Of a stretch of DNA of 64,000 bases, positions 24,988 through 32,628 are shown one piece after another (within the stretch, counting starts at the first letter, position 1; every line of letters begins with the position of its first letter). This DNA is from Pseudofrankia inefficax (GTDB taxonomy: Bacteria > Actinomycetota > Actinomycetes > Frankiales > Frankiaceae). The stretch lies in contig NC_014666.1 of NCBI RefSeq assembly GCF_000166135.1, forward strand, positions 4,464,001 to 4,528,000, read 5' to 3'. The notes beneath the pieces are model-generated. The model worked only from the letters and a program-made list of their open reading frames with translations, made no database searches and was not told the origin of the DNA. Both the position numbers and the translations under genes were made by a program.

Positions 24988-26285
24988 CCCGCGGGCTGGA
25001 GCTGTACCGGTCGGTGCCGCGCTACGCGGCGGCGCGGGTGCTGTCGAGCAGGCTGCCGTCGCTGGCGGGTGCCGCGGCGACAGCCGCCGCGCCGCTGCGC
25101 CTGGTCGACCACGGCGACCCGGCGCTGCCCGGGCCCGGCTGGGTGACGGTCCGCCCGAAGCTGTCCGGGATCTGCGGGTCGGACCTCTCGACGGTCACCG
25201 GCCAGTCGTCGTTCTACTTCTCCCCCCTGGTGACGATGCCGTTCACGCCGGGCCACGAGGTCCTCGGCGTGCTGCAGTCCGACGCGGCCGCCGCCGACGG
25301 GACCCCGCTGCGCGCCGGTAGCCGGGTCGTCGTCGATCCGGTCCTCGGCTGCGCGACCCGTGGGCTCGAGCTGTGCGGGAACTGCGCGGCCGGGCACCCG
25401 TCGCGCTGCGACCGGGTGACGGTCGGGCACGTGGCGCCGGGCCTGCAGACCGGTCACTGCAAGGACGTCGGGGGTGGCTGGGCGCGGGCGATGGTCGCCC
25501 ATCACAGCCAGCTGCACCCGGTGCCCGACGACCTGTCCGACGAGCGGGCGGTGCTGGTCGAGCCGCTGGCGACCGCGGTGCACACCGCGGGCCGGGCCAG
25601 GGTCGCCCCCGGTGACCGTGTGCTGGTCATCGGCTCCGGTGCCATCGGCCTGTTCACGCTGCTGGCGTTGCGGGCGTACACCCCGGCCGCGCACATCACG
25701 GTCGTCGCCAAGTACCGCCGGCAGGTCGAGCTGGCGAAGGCGTTCGGCGCCGACGAGGTGCTGTCCCCGTCGGACACGCTCGGCGGGGTGCGTCGCGCGA
25801 CGCGGGCGCTGCGGGCCGAGCCGGAGTTCGGCGGGTCGTTCCTGCTCGGCGGGGTGGACGTCACGCTGGACTGCGTCGGGTCGTCGTCGTCGCTGTCGAC
25901 GGCGCTGCGGGTGACCCGCGCCGGTGGGCGGGTCGTGCTGTCCGGGGTGCCGTCGGGGGCGGTCGACCTGTCGCCGCTGTGGTACCGGGAGCTGGAGCTC
26001 GTCGGCACCTACGCCTCGTCGGGGCGCGCCGTCCAGTCCGCGGGCGAGGCGGCGCGGCCCGGTCTGGAGCCCGCCGGTTCGGCGCCGACGGCGGGCCTCG
26101 ACGGGCCGTCCGGCGCGCGGTCGGACTTCGGCCGGGCGTTCGAGCTGGCCGCGTCCGCGCCGCTGGACGGCGTCGTCTCGGCGGTCTACCCGTTGGGCCG
26201 GTGGCGGGAGGCGCTGGACCACGCGCTGTCCGCCGGCCGCCTCGGCGCCGTGAAGATCGCGTTCGACCCGACCCAGACGACATGA
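24984..26285 (+). CDS. Zinc-binding medium-chain alcohol dehydrogenase
   Basis: 433 residues; GTG 24984 overlaps the previous stop (GTGA). Catalytic zinc region GICGSD and TPGHEVLG (about residue 89), structural-zinc cysteines in LCGNCAAGHPSRC, nucleotide fold VLVIGSGAIGLF (about 215-226). There is a basic VAKYRRQ after the fold, so NADPH is likely. An insert of about 35 residues rich in Gly/Ala/Pro lies near 355-385. It probably interconverts an alcohol and aldehyde in the same pathway as the upstream acyl-CoA reductase (context inference). Confidence 0.88.
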   Translation: MTRGLELYRSVPRYAAARVLSSRLPSLAGAAATAAAPLRLVDHGDPALPGPGWVTVRPKLSGICGSDLSTVTGQSSFYFSPLVTMPFTPGHEVLGVLQSDAAAADGTPLRAGSRVVVDPVLGCATRGLELCGNCAAGHPSRCDRVTVGHVAPGLQTGHCKDVGGGWARAMVAHHSQLHPVPDDLSDERAVLVEPLATAVHTAGRARVAPGDRVLVIGSGAIGLFTLLALRAYTPAAHITVVAKYRRQVELAKAFGADEVLSPSDTLGGVRRATRALRAEPEFGGSFLLGGVDVTLDCVGSSSSLSTALRVTRAGGRVVLSGVPSGAVDLSPLWYRELELVGTYASSGRAVQSAGEAARPGLEPAGSAPTAGLDGPSGARSDFGRAFELAASAPLDGVVSAVYPLGRWREALDHALSAGRLGAVKIAFDPTQTT

Positions 26286-26464
26286 TCGTTACAATGGGCG
26301 GGGGTGCCGCGATGGACATCGCGGGCGCCGCCGCGTACACCACCACCAGGCCTGCCTGTCCGCGGGTGCGCGGCGCGGCCGGGGTGGGCAGGGCAACCGC
26401 AACGGCAACAGCCCGCGACGGCGAAGCACCGTCCGGGCCCGCGACGAGGGGAACGTGGCTGTGA
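26282..26464 (+). CDS. Possible 60-residue coupled small ORF
   Basis: ATG 26282 overlaps the dehydrogenase stop (ATGA) and its own stop at 26464 overlaps the LarA-like start at 26455, so it would be translated in series. The product starts MIVTMGGGAAMDIAGAAAYT and has no known domain. Third codon positions are less GC-rich than in the neighbours, which argues against a conserved gene. Low confidence; it may only be spacer. Confidence 0.25.
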   Translation: MIVTMGGGAAMDIAGAAAYTTTRPACPRVRGAAGVGRATATATARDGEAPSGPATRGTWL

Positions 26465-28035
26465 GACCGGGGTTCGTGCTCGAGGTCGACGAGCGGACTC
26501 CCCCGCTGCTGGTGCACCAGGGTGAGGGCCTTCTGCTGGAGCAGTTCCCGCTGGGGACGCGGGTCGTCTACCCGCCGGAGTCGCTGCCCGGGCTGCCGGA
26601 CGTCGACGCGGCGATCGCCGACGCGCTGGAGCATCCGCAGAACAGCGAGCCGCTGCGGGAGCTGCTGTTCGCCGGGATGAAGCTGACGATCGCGTTCGAC
26701 GACCTGTCGATCCCGCTGCCGCGGATGCGCCGCCCGGACATCCGCCAGCGGGTCATCGAGCAGGTGTTGACCCTGGCCGCCGAGAAGGGCGTCGACGACG
26801 TCGAGCTGATCGTCGCGACGGCGCTGCACCGGCGGATGACGGCCGCGGAGATCGAGTACGTCGTCGGGGAGCGGGTGTTCCGGTCGTTCTGGCCGGACCA
26901 CCTGTACAACCACGACGCGGAGGACAAGGACAACCTGACCCACGTCGGGCTGACCGACCACGGCGAGGACGTCGAGGTCAACCGGCGGGCCGCCGAGTCG
27001 GACCTGCTCGTCTACGTGAACGTCAACCTCGTCGCGATGGACGGCGGCCACAAGTCGGCCGCGATCGGCTTGGCGTCGTACAACTCGCTGCGCCACCACC
27101 ACAACAGCCACACGATGCTGCACTCGACGTCGTTCATGGACCACACCCGCTCTGCGATGCACTCGTCGGCGTGGCGGATGGGCCGGCTGCTCAACGAGCA
27201 CGTCAAGGTGTTCAACATCGAGTCGACGCTGAACAACCAGGCGTTCCCCGAGAAGTACGGGTTCCTGACCAAGCGCGAGTGGGAGTGGACGCGCAAGGAC
27301 CAGGCGATGGCGTACGGCACGACGACGGCGCTGCCGAAGCTGCCGAGCCGTCAGCGGCACAAGTTCTTCCAGGGGATCGTCGCCGACTACCAGGTCACCG
27401 GCGTCCACGCCGGCGAGACCGAGGCCGTGCACGACAGGACGCTGGAGACCGTGCACCGCCAGCAGCTCGTCGAGGTCGAGGGCCAGTCGGACGTGCTGGT
27501 CTTCGGGCTGCCGTACCTCGGGCCGTACAACTCCGACGCGGTGATGAACCCGATCCTCGCGACCTGCATGGGCCTGGGCTACTTCTTCAACATGTACCGG
27601 GGCAAGCCGCTGGTCCGGCACAAGGGCGCGCTGATCCTGTACCACCCGGTGACGCCCGAGTTCACCCAGCTTCACCACCCGTCGTACGTCGACTTCTACG
27701 AGGAGGTCCTCGCCGAGTCCACCGACCCGGCGACGATCGAGGCGAAGTTCGAGAAGCAGTACGCGACCGACCCCTGGTACATCCACCTGTACCGGACCTC
27801 GCACGCCTACCACGGGGTGCACCCGTTCTACATGTGGTACTGGGCGACGCACGGCATGGACCACGTCGGGGACGTCGTCTGGGTCGGCGGTGACCGCAAG
27901 GCCTGCGCCCGGATGGGGTTCCGGGCCGCGTCGACGCTCGCGGACGCGCTGGAGATGGTGTCGGGGTCGGTCGGGCGCGACCCGTCGATCACCTATCTGC
28001 ACTCGCCGCCGCACGCCATCGCGGACGTGCGGTGA
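26455..28035 (+). CDS. LarA-like (DUF2088) nickel-pincer-type protein
   Basis: 526 residues from GTG 26455 (GAGGGG upstream). The first part follows the lactate-racemase LarA pattern: AFDDLSIPLPR, IVATALHRRMTAAEIEYVVG (His about 126), YNHDAEDKDNL, NVNLVAMDGGHKSAAIGLASY and a His-rich RHHHNSH. These correspond to the Lys and His residues that hold the Ni-pincer cofactor in LarA. The C-terminal half is longer than in LarA. No LarB/C/E cofactor genes are in the window. Racemase or hydride-transfer chemistry on a lipid or hydroxy acid is inference only. Confidence 0.8.
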   Translation: MAVRPGFVLEVDERTPPLLVHQGEGLLLEQFPLGTRVVYPPESLPGLPDVDAAIADALEHPQNSEPLRELLFAGMKLTIAFDDLSIPLPRMRRPDIRQRVIEQVLTLAAEKGVDDVELIVATALHRRMTAAEIEYVVGERVFRSFWPDHLYNHDAEDKDNLTHVGLTDHGEDVEVNRRAAESDLLVYVNVNLVAMDGGHKSAAIGLASYNSLRHHHNSHTMLHSTSFMDHTRSAMHSSAWRMGRLLNEHVKVFNIESTLNNQAFPEKYGFLTKREWEWTRKDQAMAYGTTTALPKLPSRQRHKFFQGIVADYQVTGVHAGETEAVHDRTLETVHRQQLVEVEGQSDVLVFGLPYLGPYNSDAVMNPILATCMGLGYFFNMYRGKPLVRHKGALILYHPVTPEFTQLHHPSYVDFYEEVLAESTDPATIEAKFEKQYATDPWYIHLYRTSHAYHGVHPFYMWYWATHGMDHVGDVVWVGGDRKACARMGFRAASTLADALEMVSGSVGRDPSITYLHSPPHAIADVR

Positions 28036-29015
28036 GCGGCGTCGCCGGGAAGTCCGGCCGGGCGCTGCGGGTCGGCTCGGCCGCGCCCGCGCGCCGCCAC
28101 CCGGGCCTGGGCCTGGGGGAGGTCGCCCGTGGGTTCCGCTGGACCGGGCGGCCGCTGGTCCCCGCGTCGGCGCAGCCGTTCCGCCCGCCCGTGGCGGGCC
28201 GGGAGTTCCCGACGGCGTGGGCGCGGGGCCCGGTCGCGCGGGCGACCCGGGCGGCGTTCCTCGGTGGGATCATGGACCCGTTGCTGCACTCGCAGCTGAC
28301 CTGGCGGGTCGAGGGCGCGCAGGTGTTCGAGGACCTCGGCGAGCCGGCGCTGATCGTCGCGAACCACGCCTCGCACCTGGACGCGACGGTGCTGCTGTGC
28401 GCGCTGCCCGCCGCGGTGCGGGAGCGCACCGTGGTGACCGCGGCGGCGGACTACTTCTTCGAGTCGACGTGGCGGGGCCTCTCGACGGCGCTGGCGTTCG
28501 GCACGGTGCCGATCGACCGCAGCGGCGGCGCGCCGTCGACGACCCCGGTCGACCTGCTGCGCGAGGGCTGGAACCTGGTCATCTTCCCGGAGGGCACCCG
28601 CTCCGCGGACGGTGCGCGCGGCCGGTTCAAGCTCGGCGCCGCGTTCCTCGCGCTCAACGCCGGGGTTCCGGTCGTGCCGGTCGGCCTGCGGGGCACGTTT
28701 GCGGCGATGCCCCGCGGCCGGTCCTGGCCGGTGCCGGGCCGCCCGGAGGTGTCGGTGCGGTTCGGCCGGCCGCTGCGCCCCGGCACCGGCGACGACGTGC
28801 GCGGGTTCACCGCGAAGCTGGTCAGCGAGGTCGACCGGCTGGTCGCCGAGGGGGAGACGTCCTGGTGGGCGTCGCTGCCGCGGCCGGACGGCCCGACGGT
28901 GTCGGCGCGGGCGGCCCGCCCCGCGGCCGGCGGCGGCGAGCCGGCCCGGTGGCGCAAGGTGTGGGCGGCGACCGAGCCGCCCGCGCCCAGCCACCCCCGC
29001 TCGCCCTGGTCGTAG
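28032..29015 (+). CDS. PlsC-type acyltransferase
   Basis: 327 residues; GTG 28032 overlaps the preceding stop (GTGA). Acyltransferase blocks: NHASHLDATVLL (H-x4-D), GTVPIDRSGG, IFPEGTRSADGARGRFKLGA and VPVVPVGLRGT. The N-terminal extension of about 90 residues and Pro/Ala-rich tail are outside the domain. It transfers an acyl group from acyl-CoA/ACP to a lysophospholipid or similar alcohol at the membrane. As the last gene of the operon it implies that the pathway ends in a lipid ester. Confidence 0.9.
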   Translation: MSGVAGKSGRALRVGSAAPARRHPGLGLGEVARGFRWTGRPLVPASAQPFRPPVAGREFPTAWARGPVARATRAAFLGGIMDPLLHSQLTWRVEGAQVFEDLGEPALIVANHASHLDATVLLCALPAAVRERTVVTAAADYFFESTWRGLSTALAFGTVPIDRSGGAPSTTPVDLLREGWNLVIFPEGTRSADGARGRFKLGAAFLALNAGVPVVPVGLRGTFAAMPRGRSWPVPGRPEVSVRFGRPLRPGTGDDVRGFTAKLVSEVDRLVAEGETSWWASLPRPDGPTVSARAARPAAGGGEPARWRKVWAATEPPAPSHPRSPWS

Positions 29016-29016
29016 C

Positions 29017-29050
29017 GGCGCCCGGGCCCGGCCTTTCGGGGTCGGGCGCC
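29017..29050 (+). terminator. Terminator hairpin of the lipid operon
   Basis: GGCGCCCG (29017-29024) pairs with CGGGCGCC (29043-29050) immediately after the PlsC stop codon. Confidence 0.55.
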
Positions 29051-29084
29051 GGGCCTGGGGGCTGGTCATGCGTTGTGGTGGGTT

Positions 29085-29116
29085 CGGGGTAGCTCAGTGG
29101 GTCCGGGGTAGCTCAG
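29085..29116. repeat. Two CGGGGTAGCTCAG direct repeats
   Basis: Copies at 29085-29097 and 29104-29116, 19-bp period. The core CGGGGTAGCTC recurs inside the perfect hairpin at 48989-49024. The tRNA-like look of GGGGTAGCTCAGTGG is coincidental. Confidence 0.6.
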
Positions 29117-29439
29117 GCGACCGCAGATCCACCCGATCATGAAGGTCGGGCCCGAGGTCCGGACACGGTCTGTCAGCATCGGGTGGGTGCGTGGGCGTGG
29201 CTCGGGGAGCGGCTCTGCCGCTGTCCGGCGTCCCCGGTTCACCTCGACCGCCAGTGTGAGATGGGTCACATCAAGATCAAGATGTGGATAAGCCTGTCCA
29301 CGACACGGTGGGTAACCGGGCGGCGGCTGGGGACCGCGGTGGGTACGGCTGGGGATTGCCTGTGGGGCGGGCACAACCCCGCCGACAGGCCGAAAGTCAA
29401 GGCATTGAAGGACGCCCGGCGGTAGGTATCACTGGGTGC
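29117..29439. other. Gap with a single DnaA-box-like site
   Basis: No gene is supported. The region is less GC-rich near 29260-29300 and contains one perfect TTATCCACA on the minus strand (29283-29291). No cluster of such boxes is present, so it is not an origin. It should contain the promoter of the small gene at 29440. Confidence 0.4.
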
Positions 29440-29946
29440 ATGGCCCTCCTGCACAGGCTCCGCCGCCCCGACGAGACGTTCGCCGACGACGTGGCGGCCG
29501 GCGTGACCGTGACGGCCCGTGACCTGGCTCCGGCCGGGTTCGCGTCCGCCGCGCCCCCGCCGGCCGGACGCGCGCCGGCGGGGACCGCCGCCGGCCGACC
29601 GGTCCCGACGCGGCCGGCCGGCGGGTCGCCGGCCGCCGTCGACCGAGCGGTGATGGCGCGGCCTGCCGCCGACCGGGGGCCTGCCGCCGTGCGGCGGGAC
29701 GCACCCGCGCTGCCGCCCAGCGTGGCCCGGGTCGCCGCCCGGACCCGGCTGTCGGCCGAGCTGCTCGCCGCGATCCTGGAGGTCGACGCCCGGCAGCGGG
29801 CGACCCTCGACGACATCGAACGCGCCGACGCGCTCGCGCAACGGCTGCTCGCCCGCCGCGCGGACCGCCAGCGCGCCGCCGCCTCGGGCCGACCCGGCTC
29901 CCAGCCACGCGCCCGCCACGGCGCCGAGGTCCGGCTCGCCGGCTGA
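29440..29946 (+). CDS. Hypothetical protein
   Basis: 168 residues, soluble, rich in Ala/Arg/Pro. Only the C-terminal third looks structured: SVARVAARTRLSAELLAAILEVDARQRATLDDIERADALAQRLLARRADR would be two charged helices. No family is recognised. ATG 29440 is the likely start, but no clear ribosome site is seen. Coding is supported by length and codon phase only. Confidence 0.5.
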   Translation: MALLHRLRRPDETFADDVAAGVTVTARDLAPAGFASAAPPPAGRAPAGTAAGRPVPTRPAGGSPAAVDRAVMARPAADRGPAAVRRDAPALPPSVARVAARTRLSAELLAAILEVDARQRATLDDIERADALAQRLLARRADRQRAAASGRPGSQPRARHGAEVRLAG

Positions 29947-30187
29947 CAGCGGCGCCCACGTGCCCGGGTCCCCGCCCGGGCGGACCGGTGCGACCGGCCG
30001 GGGTGGGCACCCGCTTCGGGACCCCTGTGGACGGGGCCGTGCTGTCCACAGCGGCGACCAGCCGCCGGACAGGCCGGCCGGCTCGGGTGACGCTCTGTTC
30101 CGCCTGCTGGGCGCGGCCAACGCCGTCCGCGGCCAGGAGGCTCCGCCGGGCAGGCGGCGGTGACGGACCAGGGCGAGGGGACTCGGC

Positions 30188-30244
30188 ATGACGGACTGGA
30201 AGCGGCGCGGCGCGCGCCACACCCTGGGCAGGGGTGCGCGGTGA
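30188..30244 (+). CDS. Possible 18-residue leader peptide
   Basis: ATG 30188 encodes MTDWKRRGARHTLGRGAR and stops at 30242-30244, overlapping the GTG of the next gene (GTGA). It could be a coupling leader, or the true N-terminus separated by a frameshift. Too short to judge by codon usage. Confidence 0.3.
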   Translation: MTDWKRRGARHTLGRGAR

Positions 30245-31302
30245 GCGCCGCCGGACTGCCACCCGAGACGGTGGGCGGTGTGGCACGGCGCCCGGCGGCG
30301 ACGGACGAGGGCCCGGCCGACGTGCTGCACCTGAAGGTCGAGCAGGACGCGACGCCGGCCGGGGTGTCGCTCGGCCAGGGCAGGGCGCTGCTCGCCGGGA
30401 TGGCCCGGCTGCTGCAGGCGGCGGCGATGGCCGTGATCGGCCCGGCGCCCCGGTTCGCCGGCCGGCGGCCCGACGTCGTGAAGGCGTTCGTCGAGCAGGA
30501 CGTCCGATTCGCGCACACCGACGCGGCCGGCTCCCTGCTGGCCGTGTTCGTCCGCCTCGACGACGACCCGCCGGCCGCGCCCGACGAACCGGGCCGGCGG
30601 TCCGCCGGGAGCTGGCCCGCCGGCCCCGCGGCGGTGCGGCTCGCCCCGTTCCAGCGCCGCGCCGGTGTCCTGACGGCGGGTGCCCTCGTCGCGGTCGCCG
30701 AGGCGGTCGGCGAGCATCGCGCCGGGCGGCGACCCGCCCCGCCGGCGGGTCCCACCACCCCGACCGCGCCCGCGCCGGGCGCGGAGGCCGCGGGGCGGCG
30801 CGCGGAGGCGCTGCGCCCGCTGGTCGCCCGCGGAGTCAGCGCCGACCTGTGCGACGCGCTGCTCGCGATGGTGACCGCGCCACGGGTCCGGACGCTGGAG
30901 TTCTCCTTCTACTGGGCGCAACGCGCCGGGCTCGACACCCCGGCGGTCGTCCGGGCCGCCCTGCACCGCGCCGACGCCGACGCGCTGGCGCGGCTGCGTG
31001 ACGAGCTCGCCGCCCTGCCCGAGCCTCGCCACCCGACCGCCGTCTACGGCCAGGTCACCCGGCTTGACCGCGGCGACGATGGCGAGGGCGGGGTCGCGAC
31101 GATCCACGGGGTCGTCGGGCGGTCGACTCCGCGCACCGTGCAGGTCGCGGTGTCCGGACCCGAGTACGACGACGCGATCCACGCCTACCGGACCCGGACT
31201 CCGGTCGTCGCGACCGGCCGGCTGCTGCGCCGCCGTGGCGGCATCCACGTCCTGACCGGCCGGTTCAGCGTCGCGACCGCGATCGTCGGCGCTGGCCCGT
31301 GA
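30241..31302 (+). CDS. Conserved hypothetical protein (no assigned function)
   Basis: 353 residues from GTG 30241; an in-frame GTG at 30160 would add 27. Two parts: an N-terminal domain (VLHLKVEQDATPAGVSLGQGRALLAGMARLL, RRPDVVKAFVEQDVRF) and a C-terminal beta-rich domain (TAVYGQVTRLDRG, ATIHGVVGRSTPRTVQVAV, GRLLRRRGGIHVLTG). A Pro/Ala linker lies between. I recall similar actinobacterial proteins without a function, but cannot name a domain. No membrane segments. Confidence 0.7.
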   Translation: MSAAGLPPETVGGVARRPAATDEGPADVLHLKVEQDATPAGVSLGQGRALLAGMARLLQAAAMAVIGPAPRFAGRRPDVVKAFVEQDVRFAHTDAAGSLLAVFVRLDDDPPAAPDEPGRRSAGSWPAGPAAVRLAPFQRRAGVLTAGALVAVAEAVGEHRAGRRPAPPAGPTTPTAPAPGAEAAGRRAEALRPLVARGVSADLCDALLAMVTAPRVRTLEFSFYWAQRAGLDTPAVVRAALHRADADALARLRDELAALPEPRHPTAVYGQVTRLDRGDDGEGGVATIHGVVGRSTPRTVQVAVSGPEYDDAIHAYRTRTPVVATGRLLRRRGGIHVLTGRFSVATAIVGAGP

Positions 31303-31306
31303 CCGC

Positions 31307-32296
31307 TCAGCCGGGCAGGCCGACCCGTTCGAGGGAGTAGTCCCACAGCTCGCGGGCCAGCCCGGGGTCGTTGGCCTGGCGGGCGGTGAACAACCGCTCG
31401 CCCTGGTGGAACCGCATCCGGAAGGTGCCGTTGAGGGCCTGCGGGTTGGGGCGCGTCGCGAGGTCGACCAGGGGCATGGCGCCGCTGTCCGAGGACCTGG
31501 CGCCGAAGACCTTCAACGGCCGCCGGTAGAAGGTCCGCACGAACCAGCTGTCCCGGCCGAAGCTGCTCAGCACCACTCCCGGGTGCACGGCGGTCGCGGT
31601 CGGACCGTCCGGGTAGCCGCGGCGGGCAAGCTCCTTGACGAAAAGGATGTTCGCCAGCTTGCTCGTCGAGTAGGCGACGAAGGGCCGGTAACGCCGGTCC
31701 GCGCAGCCCGGGTCCGTTTCCAGGCCGGTCAGGTCGATGCGGCCCTCCAGGTTCATGAAGCTGCTCGTCACGATCACCCGGGAGCCGGGCGTCTCGCGCA
31801 GCCGGGGCAGCAGCAGGCTCGTGAGCAGGAACGGAGCGAGATGGTTCACCTGGAACGTCAGCTCGTTGCCGTCCTCGGTCACCACCCGGTGCGGGAACAG
31901 CCCGCCGGCGTTGTTGACCAGCACGTCGATCCGCGGGCACAGCGCGGCCACCTCGGCGGCGGCGTGCCGGACGTCGGAGAGCCGGGCGAAGTCGGCGACG
32001 ACCGGGGTCGCGCCGGTCTCCGCGGCGACCGCGGCCGTCTTCAGCGGCGACCGGCCGAGGGCGATGATCCGGGCTCCGAGCGCCGCCAGCTGGCGGACCG
32101 CCGCGGCGCCGATGCCGGCGCTCGCGCCGGTGACGACGACCGTCCGGCCGGCGAGCGGCTGGTCGTTCCCCGCGTCCCCGACCACCGGTCCCGGTGGTAT
32201 CCGGGGTGCCGGCACCAGCGCCGGCAGCTGTTCCTCGTGTACCGGCCATGGGGTCTCGTCGACCAGCTGGCCCGTTCTCTCCTGCTGTCGTGCCAC
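31307..32296 (-). CDS. Short-chain dehydrogenase/reductase
   Basis: 329 residues. Classical SDR: VVVTGASAGIGAAA, VLVNNAGG, catalytic Ser in VTSSFMN and YSTSK (Tyr/Lys), followed by AVHPGVV. A 40-residue N-tail precedes the fold. It resembles the retinol-dehydrogenase/WW-domain-oxidoreductase-like group. GTG 32296 follows GGAGGAAG closely; an upstream in-frame start at 32329 is possible. It converges with the hypothetical gene with a 4-bp gap. Confidence 0.88.
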   Translation of the reverse strand: MARQQERTGQLVDETPWPVHEEQLPALVPAPRIPPGPVVGDAGNDQPLAGRTVVVTGASAGIGAAAVRQLAALGARIIALGRSPLKTAAVAAETGATPVVADFARLSDVRHAAAEVAALCPRIDVLVNNAGGLFPHRVVTEDGNELTFQVNHLAPFLLTSLLLPRLRETPGSRVIVTSSFMNLEGRIDLTGLETDPGCADRRYRPFVAYSTSKLANILFVKELARRGYPDGPTATAVHPGVVLSSFGRDSWFVRTFYRRPLKVFGARSSDSGAMPLVDLATRPNPQALNGTFRMRFHQGERLFTARQANDPGLARELWDYSLERVGLPG

Positions 32297-32586
32297 GCTT
32301 CCTCCGCCGTCGTCCCGATCGCCGCGCACGGGGCCGCGCGATCATCGCACGACTCGACGCGGCGCGCGCGGGTCCATCGGGTCCCGTACCGGTTCGGGAC
32401 AGCCCGTCGCGAAAGCCCGCGGTTTCCAGGCAATCTTGACGGCGATCGGGGCGGGCGGAATGTCGTTCCGACGACAGGGACGGTCACCCGACAGCGGCCC
32501 GCCCCGGCGCCGGGCGGCCCCGGCGACGGAGCCGAGCCCAGCCCGGCAGGCTCGGCCGCGCGGTTGCGGGCAGGGGGAGGGCGACG
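32297..32586. other. Gap between MFS and SDR genes
   Basis: No gene is supported; open frames are arginine/proline-rich shadows. The SDR promoter should lie at the left end. The MFS terminator hairpin follows at 32587. Confidence 0.4.
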
Positions 32587-32622
32587 GGGGCTGCCGGTCG
32601 GCTGGCCGCGGCTGGCAGCCCC
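32587..32622 (-). terminator. Terminator hairpin of the MFS exporter
   Basis: GGGGCTGCC (32587-32595) pairs with GGCAGCCCC (32614-32622) just past the leftward stop at 32629. Confidence 0.5.
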
Positions 32623-32628
32623 ACGGCC

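Noticed and set aside
29085-29116. tRNA-like GGGGTAGCTCAGTGG
   Set aside because: No acceptor stem, anticodon arm or T-arm follows; it is a short direct repeat.
29283-29291. Perfect DnaA box
   Set aside because: It is a single site with no cluster, no AT-rich unwinding region and no dnaA/dnaN nearby, so an origin is not supported.
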